A stretch of 64,000 nt of DNA from Arsenicicoccus dermatophilus (GCF_022568795.1 NZ_JAKZHU010000002.1:124001-188000); one strand, 5' to 3'; shown: positions 16,822-26,516, counted from the first letter of the stretch. A program made the numbers and translations. Notes: a model not told the origin generated them from the sequence alone.

Positions 16822-17865
16822 TCAGGCGGGGACGCCGAGCCAGGGGCGCAGGGCCTCGGCGGCGGCCCGGCCGTCGTGGTGGCGGGTGACGTATGCCGGG
16901 CCCTGCGCCGCGCGCTCGGCGGAGCCGTCCCGGTCGGTGAGCACGCGGCGCAGCACGGCGTCCAGGTCGGCCGGCGTGGCGTCCACGACGGGGATCTCGT
17001 CGTCGACGAGGTCCCGGGACCCGAGCACCGAGGCGACCACGAGCCGCCCGGCCGCCATGGCCTCGACCGCGGTGGTGCCGTAGGAGTCGCACAGGACCTG
17101 GTCGACGACCACGTCGACGTCCTTGATCAGCTCGACGAGCTCGGCGTGCGGCATGTGGTCGGGGGCGAGGTAGTCGCACAGCCCCTCCGCGGCCAGCCCG
17201 CGCAGCACCGGGTCGATGACGTCGGTGCCCTTGATCGCCGGGCGGCGGCGGCTCGGCAGGTGCAGCACCCGCGGCAGCCGGTCCTGGGTGAACGCCGGCG
17301 TCGTCCCCGCCCAGGGGGCCAGGTCGACGGTCAGCGGCAGCCAGGTCGCGCGGGGCACGTCGTGCAGCAGGTCCGGGGTGGACACGTAGACGGGGCCGTC
17401 GAAGCCGAGCAGCACGGCCCGGTTGCGGGCGACCGCCGCCGCGCCGAGCGCGAGATAGGGCACCCCTGCCGTGCGGAACCACGAGTGCCGCACCCGCAGC
17501 GCGTGGCCGAGCGGGTCGCGCACGTCCGAACCGTGCGCCACCAGCGCCGGGCGGACCCCGGCGGCTGCGAGCTCGGCCAGGTCCCGGCCCGGCCGCCCGG
17601 CGACCTGACCGCCGGACAGGGCGAGGAAGCCGTCGAGGGCGACGTGGGTGGCGCCCGACCACGCCGGGGCGACGGCCGGGTCGCTCACCGGGACCCGGCG
17701 CGACAGGGCGCCGCCGCGGGCCGGCATACGACGGTCGACGGGGAAGGCGAAGCCCTCGGTGCGGGCGAAGGACCAGGCCGGCACCCCCAGGGTGCGCTGC
17801 ACGGCGGCGGCCCAGGCGCTCGCCTGCCCGGCGTAGTTGGCCGGCCCGACGGCGAGGGCGGTCAT
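16822..17865 (-). CDS. glycosyltransferase, GT4-like
   Basis: The 347-residue protein has a GT-B layout: an N-terminal acceptor domain (ALAVGPANYAGQASAWAAAV), RPALVAHGSDVRD in the middle, and a C-terminal donor domain with LHLPSRRRPAIKGTDVI and DQVLCDSYGTTAVEAMAAGR, which includes the conserved glutamate that contacts the donor sugar. The start at ATG 17865 overlaps the stop of the upstream glycosyltransferase by 4 bases; the longer frame adds eleven unsupported residues. It is the second gene of a two-gene minus-strand operon facing the wecB-acyltransferase pair. Donor and acceptor are unknown. Confidence 0.8.
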   Translation of the reverse strand: MTALAVGPANYAGQASAWAAAVQRTLGVPAWSFARTEGFAFPVDRRMPARGGALSRRVPVSDPAVAPAWSGATHVALDGFLALSGGQVAGRPGRDLAELAAAGVRPALVAHGSDVRDPLGHALRVRHSWFRTAGVPYLALGAAAVARNRAVLLGFDGPVYVSTPDLLHDVPRATWLPLTVDLAPWAGTTPAFTQDRLPRVLHLPSRRRPAIKGTDVIDPVLRGLAAEGLCDYLAPDHMPHAELVELIKDVDVVVDQVLCDSYGTTAVEAMAAGRLVVASVLGSRDLVDDEIPVVDATPADLDAVLRRVLTDRDGSAERAAQGPAYVTRHHDGRAAAEALRPWLGVPA

Positions 17866-18986
17866 CGGGCCATCAGCGCGGCGATCGCGAGGTCCCACAC
17901 CTGCACCTGCTCCTCGGCGGACAGGGCGTGGGCGGCGGCGTGCGAGGCGGCCTTGAAGCCGGCGACCGACTCGGGGGTCAGCGTGTCCAGGGCGGCGGCG
18001 AGGGACTCTGCGGTGAAGTCCTCGGTGACCACGCCGAGGCCGTGCTCGCGGATGATCCCGGCCATCTCCGGCGAGGGGGACAGCACGAGCGCCAGCCGGG
18101 CCTGGACGAAGTCGAAGAACTTGTTGGGCAGGGCCCAGCGGTTGTTGAAGTTGACCGGGGGCAGGACGTAGATCCCGGCGTCGTGGTCGTTGAGCACGGC
18201 GAGCAGCCGGTCGTAGGGCACTGCCGGGTGGATCCGCACCCCGTCCAAACCCGCCGCCCGCTCGGCGAGGGTCGCGCGATAGGCCTCGTCCTCGCCGGTG
18301 AGGTAGAAGTCGAGCGTGAACGGCCGGGTCGCGAGGCGCACCGCGTCGATCATCAGCTCGAGGTAGCGGTCGGGGCGGGCCTGCCCGGCGTGGACCAGGG
18401 CGATCGGCTCGTGCACCGGGGTCGGCGAGAGGTCCGCGGCCGGCGAGGCGTTGGTGACGACCTGCGCGTCGATCCCGAAGACCTTGCGGTACTCCTCAGC
18501 GATGCCGCGGCCCACGGTGGTCACCGAGTCGGCGCGGGTGACGTGCCGGGCGCACAGCCAGGTCATCAGCGGCGCCACGAAGAGCCGCCAGCGGGTGACG
18601 TCCTCCTTCATGCGCGGGGCGTACTCGTGCAGGTCGGCGTGGACGCCCTTGCGGGCGCGCAGCGACAGGGCGAGCGGGACGGTGTCCACGTCGTCGGCCA
18701 GGACCACGTCGTAGGCACCCTGGGGCAGGACGCCGCGCAGGTAGGCCACGACCGGGTTGCGCCAGTAGGCCAGGGCGAACCGTCGCGCCAGCACCAGCGG
18801 CCGTGGATAGCGCCAGTAGACGAGCTCGTCCGGGATCCGCACGTGGTCCACCACGCCCTCCGGCGCCTCCCCGTAGCCCACCGTCGTCACGTCGTACTGC
18901 GGCGTGAAGAGGCGGATCTGCTTGAGGACGCGTGCGTCGGACCGCAGCCCGGAGAAGGAGATGATCAGCAGCGAGGGGCGGGCCAT
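17862..18986 (-). CDS. glycosyltransferase, GT4-like
   Basis: The 374-residue protein opens with LLIISFSGLRSDARVLKQIR and shows DLHEYAPRMKED and a C-terminal ALPNKFFDFVQARLALVLSP segment in the donor-binding part. These fit a GT-B transferase that uses a nucleotide sugar. The ATG at 18986 fits the family N-terminus; the frame continues upstream to 19088 without similarity and would overlap the divergent gene. It is transcribed divergently from the glycosyltransferase at 19069 and coupled to the one below it. Confidence 0.78.
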   Translation of the reverse strand: MARPSLLIISFSGLRSDARVLKQIRLFTPQYDVTTVGYGEAPEGVVDHVRIPDELVYWRYPRPLVLARRFALAYWRNPVVAYLRGVLPQGAYDVVLADDVDTVPLALSLRARKGVHADLHEYAPRMKEDVTRWRLFVAPLMTWLCARHVTRADSVTTVGRGIAEEYRKVFGIDAQVVTNASPAADLSPTPVHEPIALVHAGQARPDRYLELMIDAVRLATRPFTLDFYLTGEDEAYRATLAERAAGLDGVRIHPAVPYDRLLAVLNDHDAGIYVLPPVNFNNRWALPNKFFDFVQARLALVLSPSPEMAGIIREHGLGVVTEDFTAESLAAALDTLTPESVAGFKAASHAAAHALSAEEQVQVWDLAIAALMAR

Positions 18987-19056
18987 GCGCCCATTGTGGC
19001 AGCCGGAGCCGGGCGCACCGTCGAGGCGGTATGGCGGGGCGGGCACCCGGGCCTCG

Positions 19057-19062
19057 TAGGCT
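19057..19062 (+). promoter_or_regulatory. -10 box for a leaderless glycosyltransferase transcript
   Basis: TAGGCT plus six bases places the transcription start on the GTG at 19069, the same layout as wecB. Confidence 0.5.
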
Positions 19063-19068
19063 AGGCCG

Positions 19069-20058
19069 GTGACCGTCGAGCCGCGCATCCTGCACCTGAA
19101 CGACTGTGCCTTCGTGGGGCGACAGCTCGTCGAGGCCGCCGCCCGCAGCGGGCGCCGCTGGGACTACCTCCCGCCCGAGCGGGTGCGCCCCGCGACCGTG
19201 CCGGCCAACCCGCTCCTGGCCAAGGCGACCTACGCGCGGTTCGTCGCGGACCGGGCGCTGCACGTGGGGCGCGCCGACGTCGTGCACGTGCACTACGGCA
19301 CCACCGCGCGGCTGCTGCGCGAGCGCGGGATCCCGCGCCGGCCCTATGTCCTGACGCTGCACGGCACCGACATCCGCGAGCAGTGGCAGGACCCGCGCTT
19401 CCACGACGAGATCCAGCGCGGCATCGACGAGGCGGCTCACGTCTACTACACCAACCTCGACACCGTCGAGCAGGCCACGACGGCCCGCGCCGACGCGGAG
19501 TACCTCCCGGCCTTCGTCGACCTCACCCAGCTGCCCGCCTGGACCCCCGACCCCCGCCCCACCGTCGTCTTCGCCTCGCGCTGGGACGACATCAAGGGGG
19601 CGGCCGCCAACCTCGACCTGGCCCGAGCCCTGGGCCGAGCCCTGCCCGAGGTGCGCCTCGTGGGTCTGGACTGGGGCGCGCACGCGGCCGCGGCCGGCGA
19701 GCTCGTCGAGCTGCTGCCGCGCACCGACCACGCGGGCTACCTGTGCCTGCTGGCCACCGCCCACGTCGCGGTCGGTCAGGCGCGGGACGTGCTGGGGGTC
19801 AGCGAGTTCGAGGCGATGGCGATCGGGGTGCCCACCGCGATCCTCGGCGAGCGGATCCCACGGCCCGACGACGGCACCACGCCGCCGGTCCTGGAGGGCA
19901 CCGTCGACGAGGTCGTCGCGCAGGTCCGCGAGGCCCTCGCCGACCCGGCCGCCGCCTCCGCCCGCCTGGACGCCCGCAGCTGGGTGGCCGAGCGCCACGT
20001 CGCCGACCCCGTGGTCCCGCGCCTCGTCGCGACCTACCAGGCGGCCGCTCGTGGCTGA
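19069..20058 (+). CDS. glycosyltransferase, GT-B fold
   Basis: The 329-residue protein has HLNDCAFVGRQLVEAA at the N-terminus, VHVHYGTTARLL and LTLHGTDIREQW in the acceptor half, and ASRWDDIKGA, LVGLDWG and GVSEFEAMAIGVPTAIL in the donor half; the last contains the ExxA/G nucleotide-sugar motif. It probably extends a lipid-linked or surface glycan. The following acyltransferase starts 8 bases inside its 3' end, so the pair is co-translated. Confidence 0.78.
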   Translation: MTVEPRILHLNDCAFVGRQLVEAAARSGRRWDYLPPERVRPATVPANPLLAKATYARFVADRALHVGRADVVHVHYGTTARLLRERGIPRRPYVLTLHGTDIREQWQDPRFHDEIQRGIDEAAHVYYTNLDTVEQATTARADAEYLPAFVDLTQLPAWTPDPRPTVVFASRWDDIKGAAANLDLARALGRALPEVRLVGLDWGAHAAAAGELVELLPRTDHAGYLCLLATAHVAVGQARDVLGVSEFEAMAIGVPTAILGERIPRPDDGTTPPVLEGTVDEVVAQVREALADPAAASARLDARSWVAERHVADPVVPRLVATYQAAARG

Positions 20059-22072
20059 GGCACCCGACCACGACGCGACCGCGGCGCCCGACCGGACGCC
20101 GACCACGGGACCGGACCAGACGCAGGCCGCCGCCACGGGCCTCACCCGGCGCGACGCCCGGCCCCAGCACGGGGGCCGGCTCGACGCGCTCGACGGCCTG
20201 CGCACCATCGCGGTCTTCCTCGTCGTCCTCTTCCACGCCGAGGTGCCGGGGATGCACAGCGGCTTCCTCGGGGTCGACCTGTTCTTCGTGCTCTCGGGCT
20301 ACCTCATCACCGCCGGGCTGGTCCGCGGGCTGATGCGCGGGCGGGGCGCAGGGCTGTCGAGCTTCTGGTCACGGCGGTTCAAGCGCCTGCTGCCCGCCGC
20401 CCTCCTGGTGTGCCTCGCGGTCCTCGTGTGGTCGATGACCCTGGCTCCGGCATACCGCCGTCCCTCCCTCGGGGCCGACCTGTGGTGGACCAGCCTGTAT
20501 GCCGCGAACTGGCACTTCATCGAGTCCGCGGGCTACTTCGCGGCGCAGGGTGCCCCCTCGCCGCTGCTGCACATGTGGTCGCTGGCCGTGGAGGAGCAGT
20601 TCTACCTCGTCTGGCCGCTCGTCCTCGCCGCCACCTGGCACCTGATCGGCCGAGGGCGCCCCGGGCGGGCCCGCCGCGCGGTCCTCGTCGTCGGCGTCGC
20701 GCTGGCCGTCGGGTCCGCCGTGCTGTTCGTCCGGGTCGCGGGCTCCGGCGCCACCGACCGGGCCTACATGGGCTCGGACACCAAGGCCTTCGAGCCCCTG
20801 CTCGGGACCCTCGTCGCCGTCCTGCTCGCCGACCCCCGCGCGGGAGAGCTGGCCCGCCGCGTCGCCCCGGTCATCGGGTGGATCGGCGCGGTCGGGCTGG
20901 TGCTCGCCATCCCGCAGCTGGGTGACTCCACCGGCCCCAGCCCGTGGTACTTCGGCTCGGGCGCCATCGTCTTCTCGCTGCTCTCGGCCGCGGTCATCGT
21001 GGCGCTCGCCCGCGGCGAGGTCCCCGGCCTGTCGGCGGTGCTGGCCCTGCCCCCGGTGTCCTACCTGGGGCGCATCTCCTACGGGATCTACCTGTGGCAC
21101 TGGCCGGTGGCCTGCTGGCTGCCCGGCGAGGGCTTCGCGCCGTGGCGGGCCGTCGCCGTCGTCGCGCTGTCGGTGCTGCTCGCGGCCGCGTCCTACCACC
21201 TGGTGGAGCTGCCGGTCCGCGACGGCAGCCTGAGCCGCCGGCTCACGCCCCGGCGCACGCTCACCTCCAGCGCCGGGATCGTGGGGGTTCTCGCGCTCGC
21301 CGCCGCCGTGCTCGGCGGCACCCCCGCGTCGGCCGCGGTCAACAGCATCGTCCGCCTCCCCGCCCCGCCCGGCGACAAGGTCGTGCTCGTGGTCGGCGAC
21401 TCCGTGCCCCAGCGCCTGCTCACGGACCTGGCGGCGGCCGCCGACCAGCGCGGGCTCACCCTCGTCTCCGCGACGGCGGGCGGCTGCTCGCCGCTGGGTG
21501 CGCACACCGAGATCTCCCCCGGCGAGCGGATGGGACTGAACTGCCTCTCGGTGCCGGGCAAGATCCGCACCGCCGTGGACACCTACCACCCGGGGACCGT
21601 CATCTGGTGGTCCCGCTACGAGCTGGCGGACCGGTATGACGGCAGCACCCTGGTGCGGGCCACGGACCGAGCCTTCTGGGACGTGCAGCGCCGGGACCTG
21701 CGCGCCCGGATCGGGGATCTCACCACCCACGGTGCCACCGTGGTGATGGTGGAGACCGACCGCGTGGGCGTGGGCATCCGCAGCCGGTGCACGCCCCAGC
21801 GGTGCCACCCCTTCCTGGACCGGCTCGTCCACCACGACGAGCTCCGGCACACCTGGAACGACCTGGTGGCCGACGTGGTGAGCCTGGACCACCGGACCCG
21901 GCAGATCGCCATCGATGACGTCTACTGCCACGACGCCAAGGCGCCCTGCGACGACCGGGTGGCCGGGGGTGTGCCGGCGCGGCGGGACGGGAGCCACTTC
22001 GACGACCCGCGCACCCGGGCCGCGGTCGCGGGGGCCCTCTTGGACCGGGCCATGGCGGCCCGCCACCGCTGA
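20051..22072 (+). CDS. OafA-type acyltransferase with C-terminal SGNH domain
   Basis: The 673-residue protein joins an acyltransferase-3 membrane domain (residues about 40-400; LDGLRTIAVFLVVLFHAEVPG with the catalytic H, GFLGVDLFFVLSGYLIT, FWSRRFKRLLPAAL, AVEEQFYLVWPL) to a C-terminal extracytoplasmic SGNH hydrolase-like domain (about 440-670; VVGDSVPQRLL as block I and DGSHFDDP as the Ser-His-Asp C-terminal block). Such two-domain proteins O-acetylate surface polysaccharides or peptidoglycan: the membrane part moves the acyl group outward and the SGNH part transfers it. It is coupled to the glycosyltransferase upstream and ends in a strong hairpin. Confidence 0.9.
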   Translation: MAEAPDHDATAAPDRTPTTGPDQTQAAATGLTRRDARPQHGGRLDALDGLRTIAVFLVVLFHAEVPGMHSGFLGVDLFFVLSGYLITAGLVRGLMRGRGAGLSSFWSRRFKRLLPAALLVCLAVLVWSMTLAPAYRRPSLGADLWWTSLYAANWHFIESAGYFAAQGAPSPLLHMWSLAVEEQFYLVWPLVLAATWHLIGRGRPGRARRAVLVVGVALAVGSAVLFVRVAGSGATDRAYMGSDTKAFEPLLGTLVAVLLADPRAGELARRVAPVIGWIGAVGLVLAIPQLGDSTGPSPWYFGSGAIVFSLLSAAVIVALARGEVPGLSAVLALPPVSYLGRISYGIYLWHWPVACWLPGEGFAPWRAVAVVALSVLLAAASYHLVELPVRDGSLSRRLTPRRTLTSSAGIVGVLALAAAVLGGTPASAAVNSIVRLPAPPGDKVVLVVGDSVPQRLLTDLAAAADQRGLTLVSATAGGCSPLGAHTEISPGERMGLNCLSVPGKIRTAVDTYHPGTVIWWSRYELADRYDGSTLVRATDRAFWDVQRRDLRARIGDLTTHGATVVMVETDRVGVGIRSRCTPQRCHPFLDRLVHHDELRHTWNDLVADVVSLDHRTRQIAIDDVYCHDAKAPCDDRVAGGVPARRDGSHFDDPRTRAAVAGALLDRAMAARHR

Positions 22073-22138
22073 CCTGCCGCCGGTGGTCGGACTCGCCTGG
22101 AGCAGGTGAGCAGGCGGAGCGACCACCGCCGGCAGGTC
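22071..22138. terminator. long bidirectional hairpin between convergent genes
   Basis: Arms at 22071-22089 and 22120-22138 are 19 bases each with one mismatch and a 30-base loop. It begins in the stop codon of the acyltransferase and ends three bases before the ABC transporter stop on the other strand, so it can serve both. The loop is longer than in a classical terminator. Confidence 0.6.
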
Positions 22139-22141
22139 GGG

Positions 22142-23938
22142 TCAGACGAGACCGGCCAGCCGGGCCTGCTCCGCGAACTGCGGCGACGCCGCCACGACCT
22201 CGTCGAAGGTCCCCCGCGCGGCGATCCGCCCGTCCTGCATGAAGCACACCTGGTCCGAGTGGCGGATCGTGGACAGGCGGTGGGCCACCGCGACGACGGT
22301 GACCTCGCCGTGCATCTCGCGGATCGCCTGGGAGACGGCCTCCTCGGTCGCGGTGTCCAGCGCGGAGGTGGCCTCGTCCAGGACCAGGACGAGGGGTTCG
22401 ACGTACAACGCCCGCGCGATCCCGAGGCGCTGGCGCTGTCCGCCCGACAGGGTCAGGCCCCGCTCGCCGATCCGGCCGTGGATGCCTCCCGGCCGCGCCT
22501 CGACGATGTCCAGCAGCTGTGCCCGGGCGAGCGCGGACCGCACCCGGGTCTCGTCGACCTCCTGGGACCAGGTGAGCGCGACGTTCTGCGCGATGGTGCC
22601 GTCGAAGAGCGTGACCTCCTGCGGAACATAGCCCACCCGCTCCCGCCAGGCGTGCAGCACGTCCTCGAGGGACTCCCCGTCGATGGCGATCCGGCCGTGG
22701 GTCGGGGTGATCAGGCCGAGCAGCAGGTCGACCAGGGTGGACTTGCCCGCGCCCGAGCCCCCGACCAGGGCGAGCGACGAGCCCATGGGGACCCGGAGGT
22801 CGACGTCGCTGACGGCGGGCCGGTCGGAGCCGGGATAGGTGAACTCCACGTCGCCGAGGGTGAGCTCGTGCGGCGTGTCGGCGAGCGGCTGGTGCCCGAC
22901 CTCGCGGTAGGTCCGCAGGTAACCCTCGGCCGAGCGCACGTCCTCGATGATCGTGTCGGCGAAGGGCGCGTTGGCCTCGATGGAGGTGACGTAGTTCTGC
23001 AGGCGGGTGATCGACGGGATGATCTTGAAGCCCGCGATCCCGAAGAGCGCGAGCGACGCCATCGCGGAGGGCATCCCCGCGCGCAGGTAGTTCGCGCCGC
23101 CGATGAGCAGCAGGCCGCCGACGAGCGCGATGTCGGTCGCGAACTTCGGCACGGCGGTGAGGAAGCGGATGTTGGCGCGGGAACGCGTGACCCGGCGCCG
23201 GACGGCGTGGATCTGGTCGCCCATCTCGTCGGACTTGTCCCGCAGCGTGATCTCCTTGAGCGCGGAGACCATCTCGGCCATCAGCTGGTTCATGTGCAGC
23301 GCCGAGTCGCGGTTGACCCGCCCCGCGATGCGCGCCTGCCGCCCCACCCAGGCATAGATCACCAGGGCGATCACCCCGAGGTAGGCCACCGTGAGGCAGG
23401 CGGTGAGCGGGTCGCGGACCAGGATGATCGTCGTGACCGACAGCATGGTCACGATCTCGGTGGGCAGCTGCGCGGCGGGCAGGAGCACCCCGGCGATCAT
23501 GTTGGCCAGGCCCACGTCCGCGAGCGAAGCGAGCTGGGTCGACGAGCGCTTGAGCCGCTCGGTCCACGGCGACCGGATGTACGCCTGGAAGAGCTGGCGG
23601 CCGATGGACAGCTCGTAGGTCTCGAAGGTCCGGGTGGAGTGGAACTGCAGCGCCAGGACGAGCAGGGCCTTGACGATCATCAGGGTGCCGGCGGCCAGGA
23701 GCAGCCACGCCACGGCGGACCCCTCGACGGTGCCGAGGAGGGGGACGCCGCTGACCCGGGGCACCCCGCCACCGGGGGTGTTCATCAGCGGCTGCAGGAC
23801 GAGGGCCATCATCGCCAGGGCGGCGGTGTCCAGCAGGGTCAGCCCCGCGGAGGTGATCGCGAAGAAGCCGAGGTAGCGCCGGGCACCCGCCGGGAGCAGC
23901 GTGAGCAGACGGCGGATGGTGGGGATCAGGTTCTTCAT
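22142..23938 (-). CDS. ABC exporter half-transporter (fused membrane and ATPase domains)
   Basis: The 598-residue protein has an N-terminal six-helix exporter domain (residues about 1-330) and a nucleotide-binding domain with Walker A GGSGAGKST (K near 398), Q-loop YVPQEV, signature LSGGQRQRLG near 495, Walker B LVLVLDEATS and the H-loop AHRLST. ATG 23938 overlaps the upstream glycosyltransferase stop by 4 bases. In a glycan locus without a visible Wzx flippase, a PglK-like role in flipping a lipid-linked oligosaccharide is the leading idea, but export of another lipid or drug is not excluded by sequence. Confidence 0.87.
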   Translation of the reverse strand: MKNLIPTIRRLLTLLPAGARRYLGFFAITSAGLTLLDTAALAMMALVLQPLMNTPGGGVPRVSGVPLLGTVEGSAVAWLLLAAGTLMIVKALLVLALQFHSTRTFETYELSIGRQLFQAYIRSPWTERLKRSSTQLASLADVGLANMIAGVLLPAAQLPTEIVTMLSVTTIILVRDPLTACLTVAYLGVIALVIYAWVGRQARIAGRVNRDSALHMNQLMAEMVSALKEITLRDKSDEMGDQIHAVRRRVTRSRANIRFLTAVPKFATDIALVGGLLLIGGANYLRAGMPSAMASLALFGIAGFKIIPSITRLQNYVTSIEANAPFADTIIEDVRSAEGYLRTYREVGHQPLADTPHELTLGDVEFTYPGSDRPAVSDVDLRVPMGSSLALVGGSGAGKSTLVDLLLGLITPTHGRIAIDGESLEDVLHAWRERVGYVPQEVTLFDGTIAQNVALTWSQEVDETRVRSALARAQLLDIVEARPGGIHGRIGERGLTLSGGQRQRLGIARALYVEPLVLVLDEATSALDTATEEAVSQAIREMHGEVTVVAVAHRLSTIRHSDQVCFMQDGRIAARGTFDEVVAASPQFAEQARLAGLV

Positions 23939-25122
23939 CGGCGGCCCCCGGTCCCCCGCAGGCGCGCGATCACGGCGACCGCGGCGTCGTGGGTCCGCGC
24001 GGTCAGCGAGGCGTGCGTCCGGGTCCAGGCCACCAGGTGCTCCGGGTCCGGTATGCCGAAGGACGTGGTCACCGAGTCCATGGCGACGGCGACCGCCGTC
24101 GGCGTGAACTCCGCCGCCAGCCCCAGCCGCTCGCCTCGCACCAGCTCGGCTCCCGCGGCGTCGGTCGCGCCGGCGAAGATCACGGGCGTGCCGGTGGCCG
24201 CGGCGGCATAGATCTTGGTGGGGCGGGCGAAGTCGTAGCCCAGGCCGGGCTTGATGGACACCAGGGCTGCCGTGGCGCCGCGCAGGTAGCGGGCGGCGAC
24301 CTCGGGGGCGACCACGCCGGGGAAGTCGACGGCGCCCGGGACCAGGCGGGCGGCCAGCTCCTTGAGGGCGGGCAGCTCGCTGCCCTGGCCGAGAAAGACC
24401 AGCCGGCAGCGGCCGCCGCGGCGACGGTGCTCGGCGAGGGCCTCGACGAAGACGCCCGCGCCCTGCCACTCGCTCATCGTGCCGGTGTAGACGAGGTAGG
24501 GCTCCTCGCTCTCCTGCCGTGGGCCCTCGGGCGTGAACACCGTGGTGTCTACCCCGTTGCCCACGGTGATGACCTGCTCGCGGGGGACCCCGAGCTCGAC
24601 GAGCCGGTCGGTGACCGCGTCGGACACGGACAGCACGACGGCGGCGCCGCGCAGCACGGTTCGCTCGACGAGGCGCAGCCCGGCGACCACGGGGGCGGGT
24701 GCCCCTGCGGAACCGGCCGCGTCGGACCAGATGTCCGCGGCGTACCAGACGTAGGGGACCTGCTGCAGCCGGGAGACCGCCAGCATGACCGCCCCGGTGG
24801 TGGGCGGCGGCTCGACGACATACAGGTCCGGCCGGCCTCGCACGAGGGCGCGCACGACGAGCGGCAGGTCGAAGGACAGGTAGGGCAGGTAGCCACGGAT
24901 CACGCCGTTGTCGTCGCGCAGGGCGGGCCAGCGGGACACCCGCAGGGCACCGTCGTCGCCGGCGGGGGAGCCGGGCGCGGGGGTCGAGGTCAGCACCTCC
25001 ACCTCGCAGCCCAGGGCGGCGAAGGCGTCGGCGAGTCGGCGCTGTCGGAAGGCCCCTGCCGCGACCTCCGGGGAGAACAATCGGGAGGTCACTCGCACGA
25101 GAGGTCGACGCATGGCCCCCAT
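23935..25122 (-). CDS. glycosyltransferase, GT4 family
   Basis: The 395-residue protein has the GT4 pattern of the WbuB/PglA branch: RQRRLADAFAALGCEVEVLTS, VVEPPPTTGAVML, VPYVWYAADIWSDAA, then VGNGVDTTVF and LVYTGTMSEWQG, and a donor site around IKPGLGYDFARPTKIYAAAATGTPVIF. ATG 25122 is used; ATG 25113 is equally possible since neither has a clear Shine-Dalgarno sequence. Its stop overlaps the start of the ABC exporter, coupling a sugar-transfer step with the putative flippase. Confidence 0.84.
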   Translation of the reverse strand: MGAMRRPLVRVTSRLFSPEVAAGAFRQRRLADAFAALGCEVEVLTSTPAPGSPAGDDGALRVSRWPALRDDNGVIRGYLPYLSFDLPLVVRALVRGRPDLYVVEPPPTTGAVMLAVSRLQQVPYVWYAADIWSDAAGSAGAPAPVVAGLRLVERTVLRGAAVVLSVSDAVTDRLVELGVPREQVITVGNGVDTTVFTPEGPRQESEEPYLVYTGTMSEWQGAGVFVEALAEHRRRGGRCRLVFLGQGSELPALKELAARLVPGAVDFPGVVAPEVAARYLRGATAALVSIKPGLGYDFARPTKIYAAAATGTPVIFAGATDAAGAELVRGERLGLAAEFTPTAVAVAMDSVTTSFGIPDPEHLVAWTRTHASLTARTHDAAVAVIARLRGTGGRR

Positions 25123-25261
25123 CGTAGGTGTGCCGCGTGGGGACCAGCTGCAGGCCCGCCTGGAGCACGGGTCGGGCGCCGGGCGGCGGCCCGGCGACGG
25201 CGGCGGCGGCGAGGGCCGACCGTGGTCCGTCGCGGCCGGCGGCGAGGGCTTGCTCAGCGCC

Positions 25262-26341
25262 TCAGCGCATCAGCAGGGAGGCCACCATCAGCCGCAGCGG
25301 CGCCTGGGCGCCCAGCAGGTGCTCCGGCTGCGGCGTCACCAGGGTGGGGGGCAGCCCGTGGCGCCGTCGCGCCTGCGAGGCCACCACGAGCCGGGCCGCC
25401 GGGATCGCGGGATCGAGCATGGCGTCCAGCAGCCGGCGCTCGGCCACCGAGAGGGCCTGCAGCGCCTGCGGGGCGGCAGCCAGCACGGCCCGCGCCCCGT
25501 CCCGGGCGGCCATCCGGTCCTCGGGGGTCCAGGCGGTGACCCGCTCGCGATAGGCGGCGATCCCGAAGAGGTGGATGCGCACCAGCTTCACGCCGACGGC
25601 GGTGCGGTGGGCGGCCGGCAGCCCGGCGAACCACGGCCGCTCCACGAGGTCCACCACGGCGGCGAGGTCGTCGGCCACCGGGCGCACCGAGGTCGTGATC
25701 CGCTCCTGCTCGTCGTGGCCGATGACATATGCCGGCGCGTCCGCGGCATACCGCAGCCGTCGCCCGAGCGACCACAGCCGGGTGGAGAAGGCCAGGTCCT
25801 CGCCGGTCGCGAAGCCCTCCGTGAGCCGGATGTCGTGCTCGCGCAGGGTCGCCGTGCGCATCAGGCCGAGCGGCGCCGTGCGATAGGCGAGGCGGTCGCG
25901 GGCCAGGTCCAGGTCGCCCCCGCGCAGGCGCAGGGCCCGGACGGGCGGGGTGCGCAGGACGCCGCCGGTCGAGTGGACGACCCGGGCGACGACGGCGGCG
26001 CTGCGATGCTCGTCGGCGATCGCGCGCCAGGCCTCGACGGCTCCGGGCTCCAGGGTGTCGTCGCTGCCCATGACCCCGACGTAGGTCGCGTCGCTGGCGT
26101 CCAGCCCGGCGTTGAAGGGGCCACCGGGCGCGGGGATCCCGTCGACGTGGCTGATCACGCGGGTGCGGTCGCGGATGGCCTCGGGCAGCAGGCCGCGCAC
26201 GGTGTCGACGTCCAGGCCGTGGCCGACGACGAGCGGACAGATGCCCGGGCCGGAGCCCTGGAGCACGCTCGCGGCGGCCCGACCCACCGGCCGGTCGGTG
26301 CGGTGGACGGCGATGACGATGTCGACGGTGCTCGCGCTCAC
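25262..26341 (-). CDS. glycosyltransferase, GT2 family (GT-A fold)
   Basis: The 359-residue protein opens with STVDIVIAVHRTDRPVGRA, has GPFNAGLDASDATYVGVMGSDDTLEPGA, in which the SDD is the metal-binding DXD-type motif, and TEGFATGEDLAFSTRLW as the catalytic-base region. It is a cytoplasmic GT2 enzyme without transmembrane helices. I place the start at GTG 26341, which has GGGAGG nine bases upstream; the ATG at 26350 abuts that same Shine-Dalgarno and the frame is open back to 26419. It is separated by 139 bases from the next glycosyltransferase. Confidence 0.82.
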   Translation of the reverse strand: MSASTVDIVIAVHRTDRPVGRAAASVLQGSGPGICPLVVGHGLDVDTVRGLLPEAIRDRTRVISHVDGIPAPGGPFNAGLDASDATYVGVMGSDDTLEPGAVEAWRAIADEHRSAAVVARVVHSTGGVLRTPPVRALRLRGGDLDLARDRLAYRTAPLGLMRTATLREHDIRLTEGFATGEDLAFSTRLWSLGRRLRYAADAPAYVIGHDEQERITTSVRPVADDLAAVVDLVERPWFAGLPAAHRTAVGVKLVRIHLFGIAAYRERVTAWTPEDRMAARDGARAVLAAAPQALQALSVAERRLLDAMLDPAIPAARLVVASQARRRHGLPPTLVTPQPEHLLGAQAPLRLMVASLLMR

Positions 26342-26374
26342 GGCCGCCATCCTCCCACCCCGCCCCGCGCCTAC

Positions 26375-26436
26375 CCACCAGTGGCACGTGGTGGCGACAC
26401 GCCGGGTGTCTCCGGCCACGTGCCCCTGGTGGCGGG
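26375..26436. repeat. structured intergenic repeat, copy A
   Basis: Arms at 26375-26391 and 26416-26432 are inverted 17-mers with one mismatch, and a 43-base core (26394-26436) aligns without gaps to 57449-57491, with about three quarters of the bases identical. CACGTG at 26385 and again at 26417, 32 bases apart, forms the inner helix. Confidence 0.6.
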
Positions 26437-26466
26437 TCCGAGGGCAGGCGCGGGTGCGGGTATGCC

Positions 26467-26498
26467 GACGCCCGCCGGTCCAGCGACCGGCGGGCGTC
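26467..26498 (-). terminator. intrinsic-type hairpin after the sugar-nucleotide operon
   Basis: A perfect 14-bp stem (26467-26480 with 26485-26498) and a CAGC loop lie 18 bases beyond the oxidoreductase stop. There is no clear U-run, as usual in high-GC actinobacteria. Confidence 0.8.
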
Positions 26499-26516
26499 AG
26501 GTGGGTCCGGAGGGAC